DNA of 64,000 bases from Microbacterium ureisolvens (GCF_019511645.1 NZ_JAEUAX010000012.1:41085-105084), one strand, 5' to 3'. Shown: positions 21,263 through 30,227, counted from the first letter of the stretch. Program-made: numbers and translations. The notes: generated by a model from the letters alone, not told the origin.

Positions 21263-22864
21263 TCAGATCACCTGATCTGGCGAAGCGGGCACCCGGGACG
21301 CCGCGCCGCCGAGCCCTGCCGCGCCGGCTACGGCGCCCGACTGCACGAGCGCAGTCACGGCCTCCATCTCGGGCGAGAGATAGCGGTCGGGGCCGGGGCC
21401 GCCGGCGACGGTGCGGACAAGGTCGCGGACGGCGCCCGTGACCGGCGCCGGCTCTAGCGGCGCCCGGAGGTCGAGCGCGCGCGACGCGGTGAGCACCTCG
21501 ATCGCGAGCACGCGCGAGAGCCCGTCGATCGCCCGGCGGAGCTTGCGCGCGGCGGCCCACCCCATCGACACGTGGTCCTCCTGCATCGCCGACGACGGGA
21601 TCGAGTCGACGGATGCCGGCACCGCGAGTCGCTTGAGCTCGGAGACGATCCCCGCCGCGGCGTACTGGGCGATCATGAAGCCTGAGTCGACGCCGACCTC
21701 GTCGGCGAGGAACGGCGGCAGACCGTTGCTGCGAGCGCGATCGAGGGCGCGATCGGTGCGCCGCTCCGAGATCGACGCGACGTCGGCGACCGCGATCGCG
21801 AGGAAGTCGAGCACGTACGCGACCGGTGCGCCGTGGAAGTTGCCGTTGGACTCGACGCGTCCGTCGTCGGTGATGACGGGGTTGTCGACGGCGGCGGCGA
21901 GCTCGCGCGAGGCGATGAGCAGCGCATGGTCGGCGGTGTCGCGCGCGGCGCCGTGCACCTGCGGCGAGCAGCGCAGCGAGTATGCGTCCTGCACACGGGT
22001 GCAGACCGCGGGATCGCGATGCGACGCCATGATCGCCGATCCCGCGAGCACCGCGCGCAGGTTCGCCGCCGACACGGCCTGGCCCACCTGCGGCCGCAGG
22101 GCCTGCAGGTCGGCGGCGAACACCGCGTCGGTGCCGAGCTGCGACTCGACCGACATGCCCGCGGCGACGTCCGCGGTGTCGAGCAGCACGGAGAGGTCGT
22201 GGAGCGCGAGCAGCAGCATCCCGAGCATGCCGTCGGTGCCGTTGATGAGCGCGAGTCCCTCCTTCTCGCGCAGTACGAGAGGAGAGACGGATGCTGCCGC
22301 CAGCGCCTCGGCCGCGTCGACCTCGTCGCCGCTCGCGGTGCGCACGCGCCCCTCGCCCATCGCGGCGAGCGCGACGTGCGCCAGCGGCGCGAGGTCGCCG
22401 GAGCAGCCGAGCGAGCCGTACTCGCGCACGATCGGCGTGATGCCGGCGTTGAGCAGCGCGGCGTAGGTCTGGACCACGACCGGGCGAACGCCGGTGTGCC
22501 CCGTCGCCAGCGTCTGCAGGCGCAGCAGCATGAGCGCGCGGACGACCTCGCGCTCGACCTCCGGGCCGGTGCCGGCCGCGTGCGAGCGGATCAGGCTCGC
22601 CTGCAGCTGCAGGCGCCGCTCGGGGGCGATGAAGGTGGTGGCGAGGGCGCCGAAGCCGGTCGAGATGCCGTAGTGCGGCTCGGGGTCGTCGGCGAGACCC
22701 TCCACGAGAGCGCGCGTCGCGGCGACGCGGGCCAGCGCCTCGGGGGCGAGCTCGACGCGGGCGCCGTGACGAGCGACCGCGACGACCTCGTCGGGGCGCA
22801 GCGGCGCCGCGCCGACGGTGACGACGGCGAGGTCGCGGGCGGAGGTGGGCGTGACGATGGTCAT
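21263..22864 (-). CDS. hutH: Histidine ammonia-lyase
   Basis: A 533-residue enzyme that removes ammonia from histidine to give urocanate. The MIO-forming tripeptide is Cys154-Ser155-Gly156 in GSLGCSGDLAPLAH, where most family members have Ala-Ser-Gly. HYGISTGFG near residue 64, the NGTDGMLG motif and the C-terminal QEDHVSMGW are intact, so activity is expected. ATG 22864 is preferred over an upstream in-frame ATG that would run into the divergent iclR start. It is the first gene of hutHUI. A TGGAAT box 6 nt upstream could make it leaderless. Confidence 0.97.
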   Translation of the reverse strand: MTIVTPTSARDLAVVTVGAAPLRPDEVVAVARHGARVELAPEALARVAATRALVEGLADDPEPHYGISTGFGALATTFIAPERRLQLQASLIRSHAAGTGPEVEREVVRALMLLRLQTLATGHTGVRPVVVQTYAALLNAGITPIVREYGSLGCSGDLAPLAHVALAAMGEGRVRTASGDEVDAAEALAAASVSPLVLREKEGLALINGTDGMLGMLLLALHDLSVLLDTADVAAGMSVESQLGTDAVFAADLQALRPQVGQAVSAANLRAVLAGSAIMASHRDPAVCTRVQDAYSLRCSPQVHGAARDTADHALLIASRELAAAVDNPVITDDGRVESNGNFHGAPVAYVLDFLAIAVADVASISERRTDRALDRARSNGLPPFLADEVGVDSGFMIAQYAAAGIVSELKRLAVPASVDSIPSSAMQEDHVSMGWAAARKLRRAIDGLSRVLAIEVLTASRALDLRAPLEPAPVTGAVRDLVRTVAGGPGPDRYLSPEMEAVTALVQSGAVAGAAGLGGAASRVPASPDQVI

Positions 22865-22916
22865 GCTCCGATTCCACACCCGGGCCGTGGCGCGCGACAG
22901 CGGGTCGTGGCATCCT

Positions 22917-22936
22917 CTGTCTGTGATTCCAGACAG
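22917..22936. promoter_or_regulatory. 20-bp palindromic operator between hutH and iclR-type gene
   Basis: CTGTCTG-N6-CAGACAG, with perfect 7-bp arms, covers the start codon of the IclR gene inside the 58-bp divergent gap to hutH. A single bound dimer could control both directions. IclR as the ligand is inferred from position. Confidence 0.6.
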
Positions 22937-23717
22937 CACGGCGAGACCTCAGGTGCCCGCGGCCGACCAGACGCTGCGGATCCTGTCGTACCTCGCGCGC
23001 CAGCGCGGACCGGTGCCTGCACGCACCATCGCGACCAGCCTGGGCATACCGCGCTCCACCGTGTATCACCTGCTGGCAGCACTGCAGGAGCACCAGTTCG
23101 TCGTGCATCTGCCCGAGGATCGCCGCTGGGGCCTCGGCATCGCCGCGTTCGAGCTCGCCGGCGGGTACTCGCGCCAGGAGCCCCTTGCGCGGCTCGGGCG
23201 CCCCGTGCTCGCCGACCTCGTGGACCGCACCGGCGAAAGTGCGCACCTGGCGGTGATGCACGGCCGCGACGTGCTGTACATCGTCGAGGAACGCGCTCCG
23301 CGCCGGCCCGCGCTCGTGACGGATGTCGGGGTGCGCCTGCCCGCGCATCTCACCGCCACCGGCCGCGCGATGCTGGCAGCGCTTCCTCGCGAGCAGGTGC
23401 GGGCATTGTTCCCGGATGCCGCGTCCTTCGCCGACCGCACCGGCCGGGGCCCGCAGCGACCCGGCGAGCTGCGCGAGCTCCTCCGCGGGGTGCGGGAACG
23501 CGGGTGGGCGTTCGAGGACGGCGAAGTCACCCTCGGGCTGGGGTCGGTGGGGGTGGCAGTGCTCGATCACGTCGGCTGGCCGATCGCCGCGATCGCCGTC
23601 ACCTTTCCGGCGGAGGGAGACCGGGAGCCGGCGACCTTCGCCGAGCTCGTCACCCCCGTCGCGGCCGAACTCGGGCGGCGCATCGGAGGCGCCCGGCCGA
23701 CGGCGCTCAAACTCTGA
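22923..23717 (+). CDS. IclR-family regulator of the hut genes
   Basis: A 264-residue regulator. An N-terminal winged helix (ADQTLRILSYLARQRG to LLAALQEHQF; recognition helix around SLGIPRSTVYHLL) is followed by the IclR effector domain (LVDRTGESAHLAVMHG, LPAHLTATGRAMLA). GTG 22923 is used because it directly precedes the winged helix; upstream starts would overlap hutH. A CATCCT box 6 nt before it suggests a leaderless message, with the operator palindrome over the start. Divergence from hutH implies control by histidine or urocanate, but the ligand and the sign of control cannot be read from sequence. Confidence 0.9.
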   Translation: MIPDSTARPQVPAADQTLRILSYLARQRGPVPARTIATSLGIPRSTVYHLLAALQEHQFVVHLPEDRRWGLGIAAFELAGGYSRQEPLARLGRPVLADLVDRTGESAHLAVMHGRDVLYIVEERAPRRPALVTDVGVRLPAHLTATGRAMLAALPREQVRALFPDAASFADRTGRGPQRPGELRELLRGVRERGWAFEDGEVTLGLGSVGVAVLDHVGWPIAAIAVTFPAEGDREPATFAELVTPVAAELGRRIGGARPTALKL

Positions 23718-23743
23718 GATGGCGCCCCGTCGGTCGCATCGCG

Positions 23744-24763
23744 CTACGAAGACTGCTCACGGGTGCGGACGATCAGCTCGGGTTCGATCAGCCGGCGCCA
23801 CGCGCCGTCGTAGCTCCCCGTCTCGGCTACCAGGAGGTCGAGCACCGCCTCGGCCACGAGCTCCGGCCGCTGCTCCACACTCGACAGCTCGAGCGCCTCG
23901 GCGATGGGGGTGTTGTCGAATCCGACGACGAGCATGTCAGGGTGACCATTGTGGGAGGCGGCCAGGTGGGCGCCGACCGCCAGTGTGTCGCTCGCGCACA
24001 CGATGGCGTCGACGCCGCCGGCGGCGAGCCGCTGCGCCGCCACGGCACGCGCAGCCGAGACGGTGTCGACCGCCGTCCACCGCAGTCGCCGGACCTCCTC
24101 GGCATCGTCGCCCATCGCCTCGCGCCAGCCGCGCTCGCGGTCATCGCCTGTTCCCGAGCCTTCCGGCCACCCGAGGAAGGCGACGCGCGGACCGTGGGCG
24201 AGCGCGTGCGCGGTGGCGGCGCGCGTGCCGGCAGCGCCGTCGACATCGACCCACGGTCGATCGGGATTCCCCATGAGCGGCCCCGTGCCCAACTCGCCCC
24301 ACGGCCGGCCGAAGGCCACGAACGGAATGCCGTGCTCCGCGAGCCAGTCGGCTCGCGGGTCGCCGGAATAGGTGCCGGTCAGCACGATCCGGTCGATCTC
24401 TCCGCCTTCGCGCAGCTGCCGGATGCGGCGCAGCTCCTCCTCGGCGTCGTTCGCGGCGTACACGAGGATGCGCAGGCCCCGTGGTGTCGCCCGGTCGGTG
24501 AGGGCGTGGATGAACCGGTCGAGCACGATGCCCGAGATCCCGCCCGCGTAGGGATCGAGGTGGATGCCGATCGTCGCGCTGCGCTGGGTGCGAAGCCGTC
24601 GCGCGGCCATGGACGGGGCGTAGCCGAGCTGCGCGATCGCTGCGCGGACGCGCTCCCGGGTGACCTCTCTGACGATGTCCGGACTGTTGATCACGTTCGA
24701 CACGGTTTGGCGTGAGACGCCGGCCGCGCGGGCGACGTCTTCGACCGTCGGCGACTTCGCCAT
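23744..24763 (-). CDS. LacI-family repressor of the adjacent sugar ABC operon
   Basis: A 339-residue LacI/GalR regulator. The N-terminal headpiece is TVEDVARAAGVSRQTVSNVIN (helix-turn-helix; the hinge helix includes APSMAARRLRTQRSATIG). A periplasmic-binding-protein-like sensor domain follows (GYPEIDRIVLTG-type strands, VCASDTLAVGAHLA, VVGFDNTPIAEAL). ATG 24763 has GGGAGGGG just upstream. It is divergent from the sugar-binding lipoprotein gene, and two matching operators lie between them, so autoregulation plus control of the transporter is likely. The inducer is probably the imported sugar. Confidence 0.93.
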   Translation of the reverse strand: MAKSPTVEDVARAAGVSRQTVSNVINSPDIVREVTRERVRAAIAQLGYAPSMAARRLRTQRSATIGIHLDPYAGGISGIVLDRFIHALTDRATPRGLRILVYAANDAEEELRRIRQLREGGEIDRIVLTGTYSGDPRADWLAEHGIPFVAFGRPWGELGTGPLMGNPDRPWVDVDGAAGTRAATAHALAHGPRVAFLGWPEGSGTGDDRERGWREAMGDDAEEVRRLRWTAVDTVSAARAVAAQRLAAGGVDAIVCASDTLAVGAHLAASHNGHPDMLVVGFDNTPIAEALELSSVEQRPELVAEAVLDLLVAETGSYDGAWRRLIEPELIVRTREQSS

Positions 24764-24784
24764 GGGACCCCTCCCGCGCCGCAG

Positions 24785-24796
24785 TTGAGCGTTCAA
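24785..24796. promoter_or_regulatory. LacI-type operator 1
   Basis: TTGAGCGTTCAA, a palindrome apart from one central pair, lies 21 bp upstream of the repressor start and is followed by ATCG, as is operator 2. Confidence 0.7.
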
Positions 24797-24825
24797 ATCG
24801 TTATCCTACGGGGCCGTCAAACGGG

Positions 24826-24854
24826 TTGACAGCCGATGAAGCGCGTCTTAGCTT
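24826..24854 (+). promoter_or_regulatory. Promoter of the sugar ABC operon
   Basis: TTGACA (24826-24831), a 17-bp spacer and TAGCTT (24849-24854) form a near-consensus sigma-A promoter. The start would fall near 24861, just before operator 2. Confidence 0.7.
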
Positions 24855-24872
24855 GACGCTTGACGGTGGACT

Positions 24873-24884
24873 TTGATCGTTCAA
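24873..24884. promoter_or_regulatory. LacI-type operator 2
   Basis: TTGATCGTTCAA lies just downstream of the predicted start site. Bound repressor would block elongation. It differs from operator 1 at one base and is spaced 88 bp from it, which would allow looping. Confidence 0.7.
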
Positions 24885-24951
24885 ATCGGACGACAGCACT
24901 GGAGTCGACCCCTCGCCGGCCGTCACGCCTGACTCATCAAAGGAGAGAGAC

Positions 24952-26211
24952 ATGACACGGCACATCGCGCGGGCCACCGTCGCGGCAGGGGCATTCCTCG
25001 TCACCGGGGCGCTGGTCCTCGCCGGCTGCGGTTCCGGCTTCGACGATACGGAGGGCACCGGCGGCGGTGCCGCTGATGGCGAGCTCACGAGCTCGGACGA
25101 AGGCCTCACGATCCTGTTCGGTTCGAGCGGCGACGCCGAGACCGATGCCGTGACGGAAGCGGCCGAGGCGTGGTCCGAGGAGTCCGGCATCGACGTCGAG
25201 GTGAAGGTCGCCACGGACCAGGCACAGGAGCTCTCGCAGGGCTTCGCGGGCGGCGACCCGCCCGACCTCTTCTACCTGGCTCCCGAGTTCCTGGCCGGGT
25301 ACGCAGACAACGGCTCACTCGTCGCCTACGGCGATCTGCTGGAGAACAAGGACGACTTCTACCCGTCGCTGATCGAGAACTTCACGTACAACGACCAGTT
25401 CTACTGCGCACCGAAGGACTTCTCGACGCTCGCCCTCGTCATCAACAAGGGCCTGTGGGATGCCGCGGGGCTCACCGAGGACGACATCCCGACGACGTGG
25501 GACGAGCTGTCGACGGTCGCCCAGACACTCACCAAGGACGGGGTCGTCGGCCTCAGCTTCGGGTGGGAATGGCAGCGCCTCGGGACGTTCATGGTCCAGG
25601 CCGGGGGTGGCCTCATCGAGGACGGTGAGGTGATCGCGAACAGCCAGGAGAACGTCGATGCCCTCACATACGTTCAGGAGCAGATGGCTGCGGGGAACTT
25701 CGCCTACGCGCAACCCCTGGGCGCAGGCTGGGGCGGTGAGGCCTTCGGCAAGCAGCTGAGCGCGATGACGATCGAAGGCAACTGGATCACGGGCGCCATG
25801 CAGAACGACTTTCCCGACGTCGAGTACATCGTGGCGGAGCTGCCCGAAGGACCGGCCGGCAAGGGCACGCTGCAGTTCACGAACTGCTGGGGCATGGCCG
25901 CCGACAGCCCCAACCAGGAGGCCGCCCTCGACCTCGTCGAGTACATGACGAGCGCGGACCAGCAGCTCGCCTTCTCGGAGGCGTTCGGGCCCATGCCCTC
26001 GGCTAAGTCGGCTGCAGACCAGTGGACGAGCGACAACCCCACTCTTGCCGCCTTCCTCGCCGGGGCCGACTACGCGGAGGGATTCCCGACGTACGACGGG
26101 AGCTCAGACGCGATCACCGATTTCAATTCGCAGCTTCAGGGACTGGAGGACGGCGATCCCCAGCAGATCCTCGACACGGTCCAGTCGAACTTCGAGGCGA
26201 TCGTCGGTTAG
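24952..26211 (+). CDS. Carbohydrate ABC transporter substrate-binding lipoprotein
   Basis: A 419-residue extracellular solute-binding protein of the MalE/UgpB type. A basic N-terminus and hydrophobic stretch end in the lipobox LAGC (Cys at about residue 25), predicting a membrane-anchored lipoprotein. An acidic, Gly-rich linker follows. Family features include GGDPPDLFYLAPEF and GVVGLSFGWEW, and PMPSAKSAADQW lies near the end. AAAGGAGAGAG precedes the ATG. First gene of a four-gene operon with two permeases and a glycosidase. The sugar is probably an oligosaccharide (inferred from the last gene). Confidence 0.93.
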   Translation: MTRHIARATVAAGAFLVTGALVLAGCGSGFDDTEGTGGGAADGELTSSDEGLTILFGSSGDAETDAVTEAAEAWSEESGIDVEVKVATDQAQELSQGFAGGDPPDLFYLAPEFLAGYADNGSLVAYGDLLENKDDFYPSLIENFTYNDQFYCAPKDFSTLALVINKGLWDAAGLTEDDIPTTWDELSTVAQTLTKDGVVGLSFGWEWQRLGTFMVQAGGGLIEDGEVIANSQENVDALTYVQEQMAAGNFAYAQPLGAGWGGEAFGKQLSAMTIEGNWITGAMQNDFPDVEYIVAELPEGPAGKGTLQFTNCWGMAADSPNQEAALDLVEYMTSADQQLAFSEAFGPMPSAKSAADQWTSDNPTLAAFLAGADYAEGFPTYDGSSDAITDFNSQLQGLEDGDPQQILDTVQSNFEAIVG

Positions 26212-26221
26212 GCGCGTCGCG

Positions 26222-27424
26222 ATGACTGCCACCGCTTCAGCGCCTCGCCGCGCACGTGACCCCCGCTCGGGGATCCGTCGCGGCGAGACGCTGGCGGGCT
26301 GGGTGTTCACTCTGCCCGTGATCGTCCTCCTCGGCGTCTTCCTTCTCGTCCCGGTGCTCATGGCGCTGTGGGTGAGCGTCTCGGACTGGGGCGGTCGCGG
26401 GAGCCCCTTCTCGGGCGCCGTGAACTTCGTCGGCCTGCAGAACTATGCGAATGTCATGACCGGTGACGGACTGGCGGCGCGAGACTTCGGAATCTCGATG
26501 CGCAACAACGCGTGGTACGTGCTCCTCGTCGTGCCGCTGCAAACGGCACTGTCGCTCTTTCTCGCCCTGCTCGTCAACGGGGCGATCCTCCGGGGCCGAG
26601 GATTCTTCCGGACGGCGTTCTACTTTCCGTCGGTGACGGCCAGCGTGGCGATCACGGTGCTGTGGCTGTTCCTCTTCAACCCGTTGGGCGTCGTGAACGC
26701 CATTCTCGCCGTCGTGGGCATCGACGGGCCGAATTGGTTCTCCGATCCGCGCGGGATCTTCCACGTGATCCTGTCGGGCCTCGGTCTGCGGGAAGGGCCG
26801 GCCGTGCTCACCGAGAACGGATTCATCGCCGTCTCCTGGTGGAACTGGATGTCGGGCCCGTCGGTCGCCATGTCGGCTTTCATCATGATGGCGGTGTTCA
26901 CGACGAGCGGCACGTTCATGCTGCTCTTCCTCGCCGCGCTCCAGAACATCGGCCCCGAGATCCAGGAAGCGGCCATGGTGGATGGCGCCAACGCCTGGCA
27001 GCGGTTCTGGCGCGTCACACTGCCGCAGCTGCGGCCGGCGCTGTTCACCGTCCTCACCCTCGGCCTCATCGGCTGCTGGCAGGTGTTCGAACAGATCTAC
27101 ACCGGCACGAGGGGTACGCCGGCCAAGACCACCCTCACGCCAGCCTATTTGTCCTACGATGCGAGCTTCCTCGATCAGGACTGGGGCGAAGGCGCGGCGA
27201 TCGCCTTCATCCTCTTCGCGATCATCGTCCTGTTCACGCTGCTCCAGCGCTGGGTCCTCCGCGAGCGCCCCGTGTCGCGGCGCCGTGCGCGGCAGTACGA
27301 ACTTCCCGCCCGCCCTGCGACCGCGACCCCGGCCACCGTCGCAGCCACTCAGGTACCCAGTCCTCCCGACCCGTCGCAGGCGCCGCGCGGCGCCGACGAC
27401 TGGCAGAACGGAGCCCAGCGATGA
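26222..27424 (+). CDS. Sugar ABC transporter permease, MalF type
   Basis: A 400-residue membrane component with about six core helices. The EAA loop that contacts the ATPase is EAAMVDGANAWQRFWRVTLP (residues about 257-276). The N-terminal cytoplasmic tail is basic. The C-terminal 45 residues after RPVSRRRARQ are a disordered Pro/Ala-rich extension unusual in length. An insertion with GLREGPAVLTENGF lies in an external loop. The ATG is 10 bp after the binding-protein stop and the 3' end overlaps the next start (ATGA). Confidence 0.92.
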   Translation: MTATASAPRRARDPRSGIRRGETLAGWVFTLPVIVLLGVFLLVPVLMALWVSVSDWGGRGSPFSGAVNFVGLQNYANVMTGDGLAARDFGISMRNNAWYVLLVVPLQTALSLFLALLVNGAILRGRGFFRTAFYFPSVTASVAITVLWLFLFNPLGVVNAILAVVGIDGPNWFSDPRGIFHVILSGLGLREGPAVLTENGFIAVSWWNWMSGPSVAMSAFIMMAVFTTSGTFMLLFLAALQNIGPEIQEAAMVDGANAWQRFWRVTLPQLRPALFTVLTLGLIGCWQVFEQIYTGTRGTPAKTTLTPAYLSYDASFLDQDWGEGAAIAFILFAIIVLFTLLQRWVLRERPVSRRRARQYELPARPATATPATVAATQVPSPPDPSQAPRGADDWQNGAQR

Positions 27425-28341
27425 CCGGCACGGTCGACCGAAACGCCCAGACGGCCGCTCCCCGGCCGTCCGCAGCCTCTCGATCCGAGGCGGGCGCTCC
27501 GGCGCGACGCCGGGCTTCGGGGATGGGGTGGCAGATCGTCCTGTACGCGGTGCTCATCGCGATCTCGCTCGTGTACATCTATCCGTTCCTCGTGCAGTTG
27601 TCGACGTCGTTCAAGACGGATGCCGAGGCGGCCAGCAACCCCGTGTCACTCATCCCCCAGGTGTGGTCGACCGCGGCCTACGAGCGCCTGTTCCTGCGCA
27701 GCGACTTCCCCGTGTGGTTCCGCAACTCGGCGATAGTGACGATCACCGTCACCGTCCTGCGCGTGTTCTTCGTGTCGCTCGCCGGCTACGCCCTCGCCCG
27801 GTTGAACTTCCGCGGACGCGGCGTCGTCTTCGCGGCGGTGATCGCCGTCATGGCGGTGCCCAGCGTCGTGCTCCTCATCCCGCGGTTCCTCGTGATCAAC
27901 CAGCTCGGCATCTACGACTCGTATGCGGGCATGATCCTGCCCTTGCTGATCGATGCCGCCGGCGTGTTCATCATGAAGAACTTCTTCGAGTCGATCCCCG
28001 TATCGGTCGAGGAGCAGGCACGGATCGACGGAGCGGGCACCTTCCGCATCTTCTGGTCCGTCGTCCTTCCGATGGCGCGTCCCGCGCTGATCACGATCAT
28101 CATCCTGTCGTTCCAGGGATCGTGGAACGAACTGTCGCACTTCATCGTCTCCACGCAGTCGCCTGAGCTCACGACGCTCACGAAGGGGGTCGCCGGGCTG
28201 GCGTCCGGCCAGCTGAGCCAGGGCACGCAGTATCCCCTCAAGCTCGCCGCCGCACTGATCATGACGATCCCGGTCGCCGTGCTCTTCTTCATCTTCCAGC
28301 GGAGGATCATGAACGCGAGCCAAGGGGCGGTGAAGGAGTGA
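27421..28341 (+). CDS. Sugar ABC transporter permease, MalG type
   Basis: A 306-residue partner permease. The N-terminal 35 residues are hydrophilic, then about six membrane helices follow (IVLYAVLIAISLVYIYPFLVQL is the first). The EAA loop reads EEQARIDGAGTFRIFWSVVLP. The ATG overlaps the MalF-type stop by 4 bp and its own stop overlaps the glycosidase GTG by 4 bp, so the operon is translationally coupled. No ATP-binding protein gene accompanies the pair; a shared MsiK-like ATPase encoded elsewhere is presumably used. Confidence 0.93.
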   Translation: MTGTVDRNAQTAAPRPSAASRSEAGAPARRRASGMGWQIVLYAVLIAISLVYIYPFLVQLSTSFKTDAEAASNPVSLIPQVWSTAAYERLFLRSDFPVWFRNSAIVTITVTVLRVFFVSLAGYALARLNFRGRGVVFAAVIAVMAVPSVVLLIPRFLVINQLGIYDSYAGMILPLLIDAAGVFIMKNFFESIPVSVEEQARIDGAGTFRIFWSVVLPMARPALITIIILSFQGSWNELSHFIVSTQSPELTTLTKGVAGLASGQLSQGTQYPLKLAAALIMTIPVAVLFFIFQRRIMNASQGAVKE

Positions 28342-30224
28342 GCGCCGGTCTGCAGCCGTTCCTGTCCGACGCGGTCGTGGCGCTGCGCGCGCCCACCCAG
28401 GTCTGGTCGGGCCGCAACGGCGACGTGGGCGGGCAGCCGATCGACGGCGTGTATCACGGCGACACGCGTTTCGTGCGCGAGGCGGTGCTGACCTACTCGA
28501 CGGCAGGTGAGGCATCCGTCCCCGAGACCATCTCGGTCGGCGAGGTCTCGGCGTCGGCGGTATCGTTCACGGCGCTCCTCCGCGGGATCGACGACGACTG
28601 GCCCGATCCGAAGGTGCGGCTCGAGCGGGTCCGCACGGTCGCGCCGGGCGTCATCCGCGAGCAGCTCACCGTGCGCTCGCACCTCAGCACTGCTCTCTCG
28701 ACGAACCTGCGGCTGCGACTCGTGCCCGACTTCGCGCCCCTCCAGGAGGTGAAGGCGGGCGCCCCGCGCGCCGGCACGTGGACGGCGAAGGGTGACGCGT
28801 CCACGCTCCGTCTCGAAGACGGCGCCACGTCGATGCTGCTCTCGGCGCCCGCCGCGCACCTGTCGTCGGAGAATGACGCGGTCATCGTCGAGTGGGCGGT
28901 CGAGTGCGCGCCCCACAGTGCATGGTCAGCTGAGTGGACCCTCGAGGTCGACGACCCCGGCCTCGTCGTCGCGCCCCCGGGTGCGGAGCCGCGCTGGCGA
29001 GGGATCGACGTCCTCGCGGGGAGCGACTCTCGAGTTCGCCGGTGGGTGGATCGCGCGCTCTCCGATCTCGACGCGCTGCGCCTCACGCTTCCCGATTCTC
29101 CCGACGAGTTCCTCGCCGCCGGCGCGCCCTGGTTCTTCACCCTCTTCGGACGCGACTCGCTGTGGGCCGCTCGGCTGATGCTCCCCGTTGACCCGGCGAT
29201 CGCGGCGTCGACTCTCCGCGTACTCGCCCGACTGCAGGGGACGAAGACCGACCCGGCGACCGCCGAAGAGCCCGGCAAGATCCTCCACGAACTGCGCGCC
29301 GGCGAACTGGCCATGCCCGGTGAGGGCATCCTCCTGCCACCGGTGTACTACGGCACGGTCGACGCCACCCCGCTGTGGGTATGCCTGCTCGCCGAGGCGG
29401 CGGCAGCGGGGATGGCGGAAGACGAGGTGCGGGAACTCGTTCCCGCACTGCGCGCCGCGCTCGACTGGATCGTCACGTCCGCCGGCGACGACGGGTTCCT
29501 CGACTACGTCGACGAGAGCGGGCGGGGGCTGTCGAACCAGGGCTGGAAGGACTCCGGCGACTCGATCCAGTGGCGTGATGGAACGCTCGCGCGGGGGCCT
29601 ATCGCGCTTTGCGAGGTCCAGGGCTACGCATACGAGGCCGCCGTCACGGGGGCTGCGCTGCTGGAGTCGCTCGGCGAGGACGGCTCCCGGCCCCTTCGCG
29701 AATGGGCGACAGCACTCCGCCGCCGGTTCGCCGACCGGTTCTGGGTGACGACGCCCGAAGGACGGTACCCCGCGATCGCCCTCGATCGCGACGGCCGGCC
29801 GGTCGACACACTGACATCGAACATCGGGCACCTTCTCGGCACGGGCATCCTCGATCCCGACCAGGCGCACGACGTCGCCCGGCTCCTGACGGGTCGGTCG
29901 ATGATGTCAGGGTTCGGTGTGCGGACGATGTCGACGGGCGCGGCCGGCTACTGGCCGCTCAGCTACCACGGAGGCAGCGTATGGGCACACGACACGGCGA
30001 TCACCGCCCGCGGCATGGCGCGCGAGGGTCTCCGTCACGAGGCGCTCGTCGTCGTCGACGGTCTGCTCGCGGCGGCCGAAACCTTCGCTTTCCGCATGCC
30101 CGAGCTCTACTCGGGCGACGATCGCTCGACGACCGTGGCTCCGGCGCCCTACCCGGCCGCGTGCAGGCCGCAGGCGTGGTCGGCTGCCGCGGCCGTCACG
30201 TGCCGCGAGATCCTGCGGATCTGA
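28338..30224 (+). CDS. Glycogen-debranching-type glycosidase (amylo-alpha-1,6-glucosidase-like)
   Basis: A 628-residue enzyme with two parts. The N-terminal 220 residues form a beta-rich domain of the glycogen-debranching N-terminal type (GVYHGDTRFVREAVLTY). An (alpha/alpha)6 barrel follows, with WFFTLFGRDSLWAARLM near residue 265, where this clan places its catalytic acid, then NQGWKDSGDSIQWRDG and YHGGSVWAHDTAI. No signal peptide, so it acts inside the cell on imported sugar. It is translationally coupled to the permease (GTGA). The exact linkage cleaved is not certain; GH63/GH15-like relatives share this barrel. Confidence 0.85.
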   Translation: MSAGLQPFLSDAVVALRAPTQVWSGRNGDVGGQPIDGVYHGDTRFVREAVLTYSTAGEASVPETISVGEVSASAVSFTALLRGIDDDWPDPKVRLERVRTVAPGVIREQLTVRSHLSTALSTNLRLRLVPDFAPLQEVKAGAPRAGTWTAKGDASTLRLEDGATSMLLSAPAAHLSSENDAVIVEWAVECAPHSAWSAEWTLEVDDPGLVVAPPGAEPRWRGIDVLAGSDSRVRRWVDRALSDLDALRLTLPDSPDEFLAAGAPWFFTLFGRDSLWAARLMLPVDPAIAASTLRVLARLQGTKTDPATAEEPGKILHELRAGELAMPGEGILLPPVYYGTVDATPLWVCLLAEAAAAGMAEDEVRELVPALRAALDWIVTSAGDDGFLDYVDESGRGLSNQGWKDSGDSIQWRDGTLARGPIALCEVQGYAYEAAVTGAALLESLGEDGSRPLREWATALRRRFADRFWVTTPEGRYPAIALDRDGRPVDTLTSNIGHLLGTGILDPDQAHDVARLLTGRSMMSGFGVRTMSTGAAGYWPLSYHGGSVWAHDTAITARGMAREGLRHEALVVVDGLLAAAETFAFRMPELYSGDDRSTTVAPAPYPAACRPQAWSAAAAVTCREILRI

Positions 30225-30227
30225 GGG

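Noticed and set aside
21833..24715. 960-aa plus-strand frame over hutH, iclR and lacI regions
   Set aside because: It crosses three well-supported genes, is antisense or out of frame to them and has no recognisable domain.
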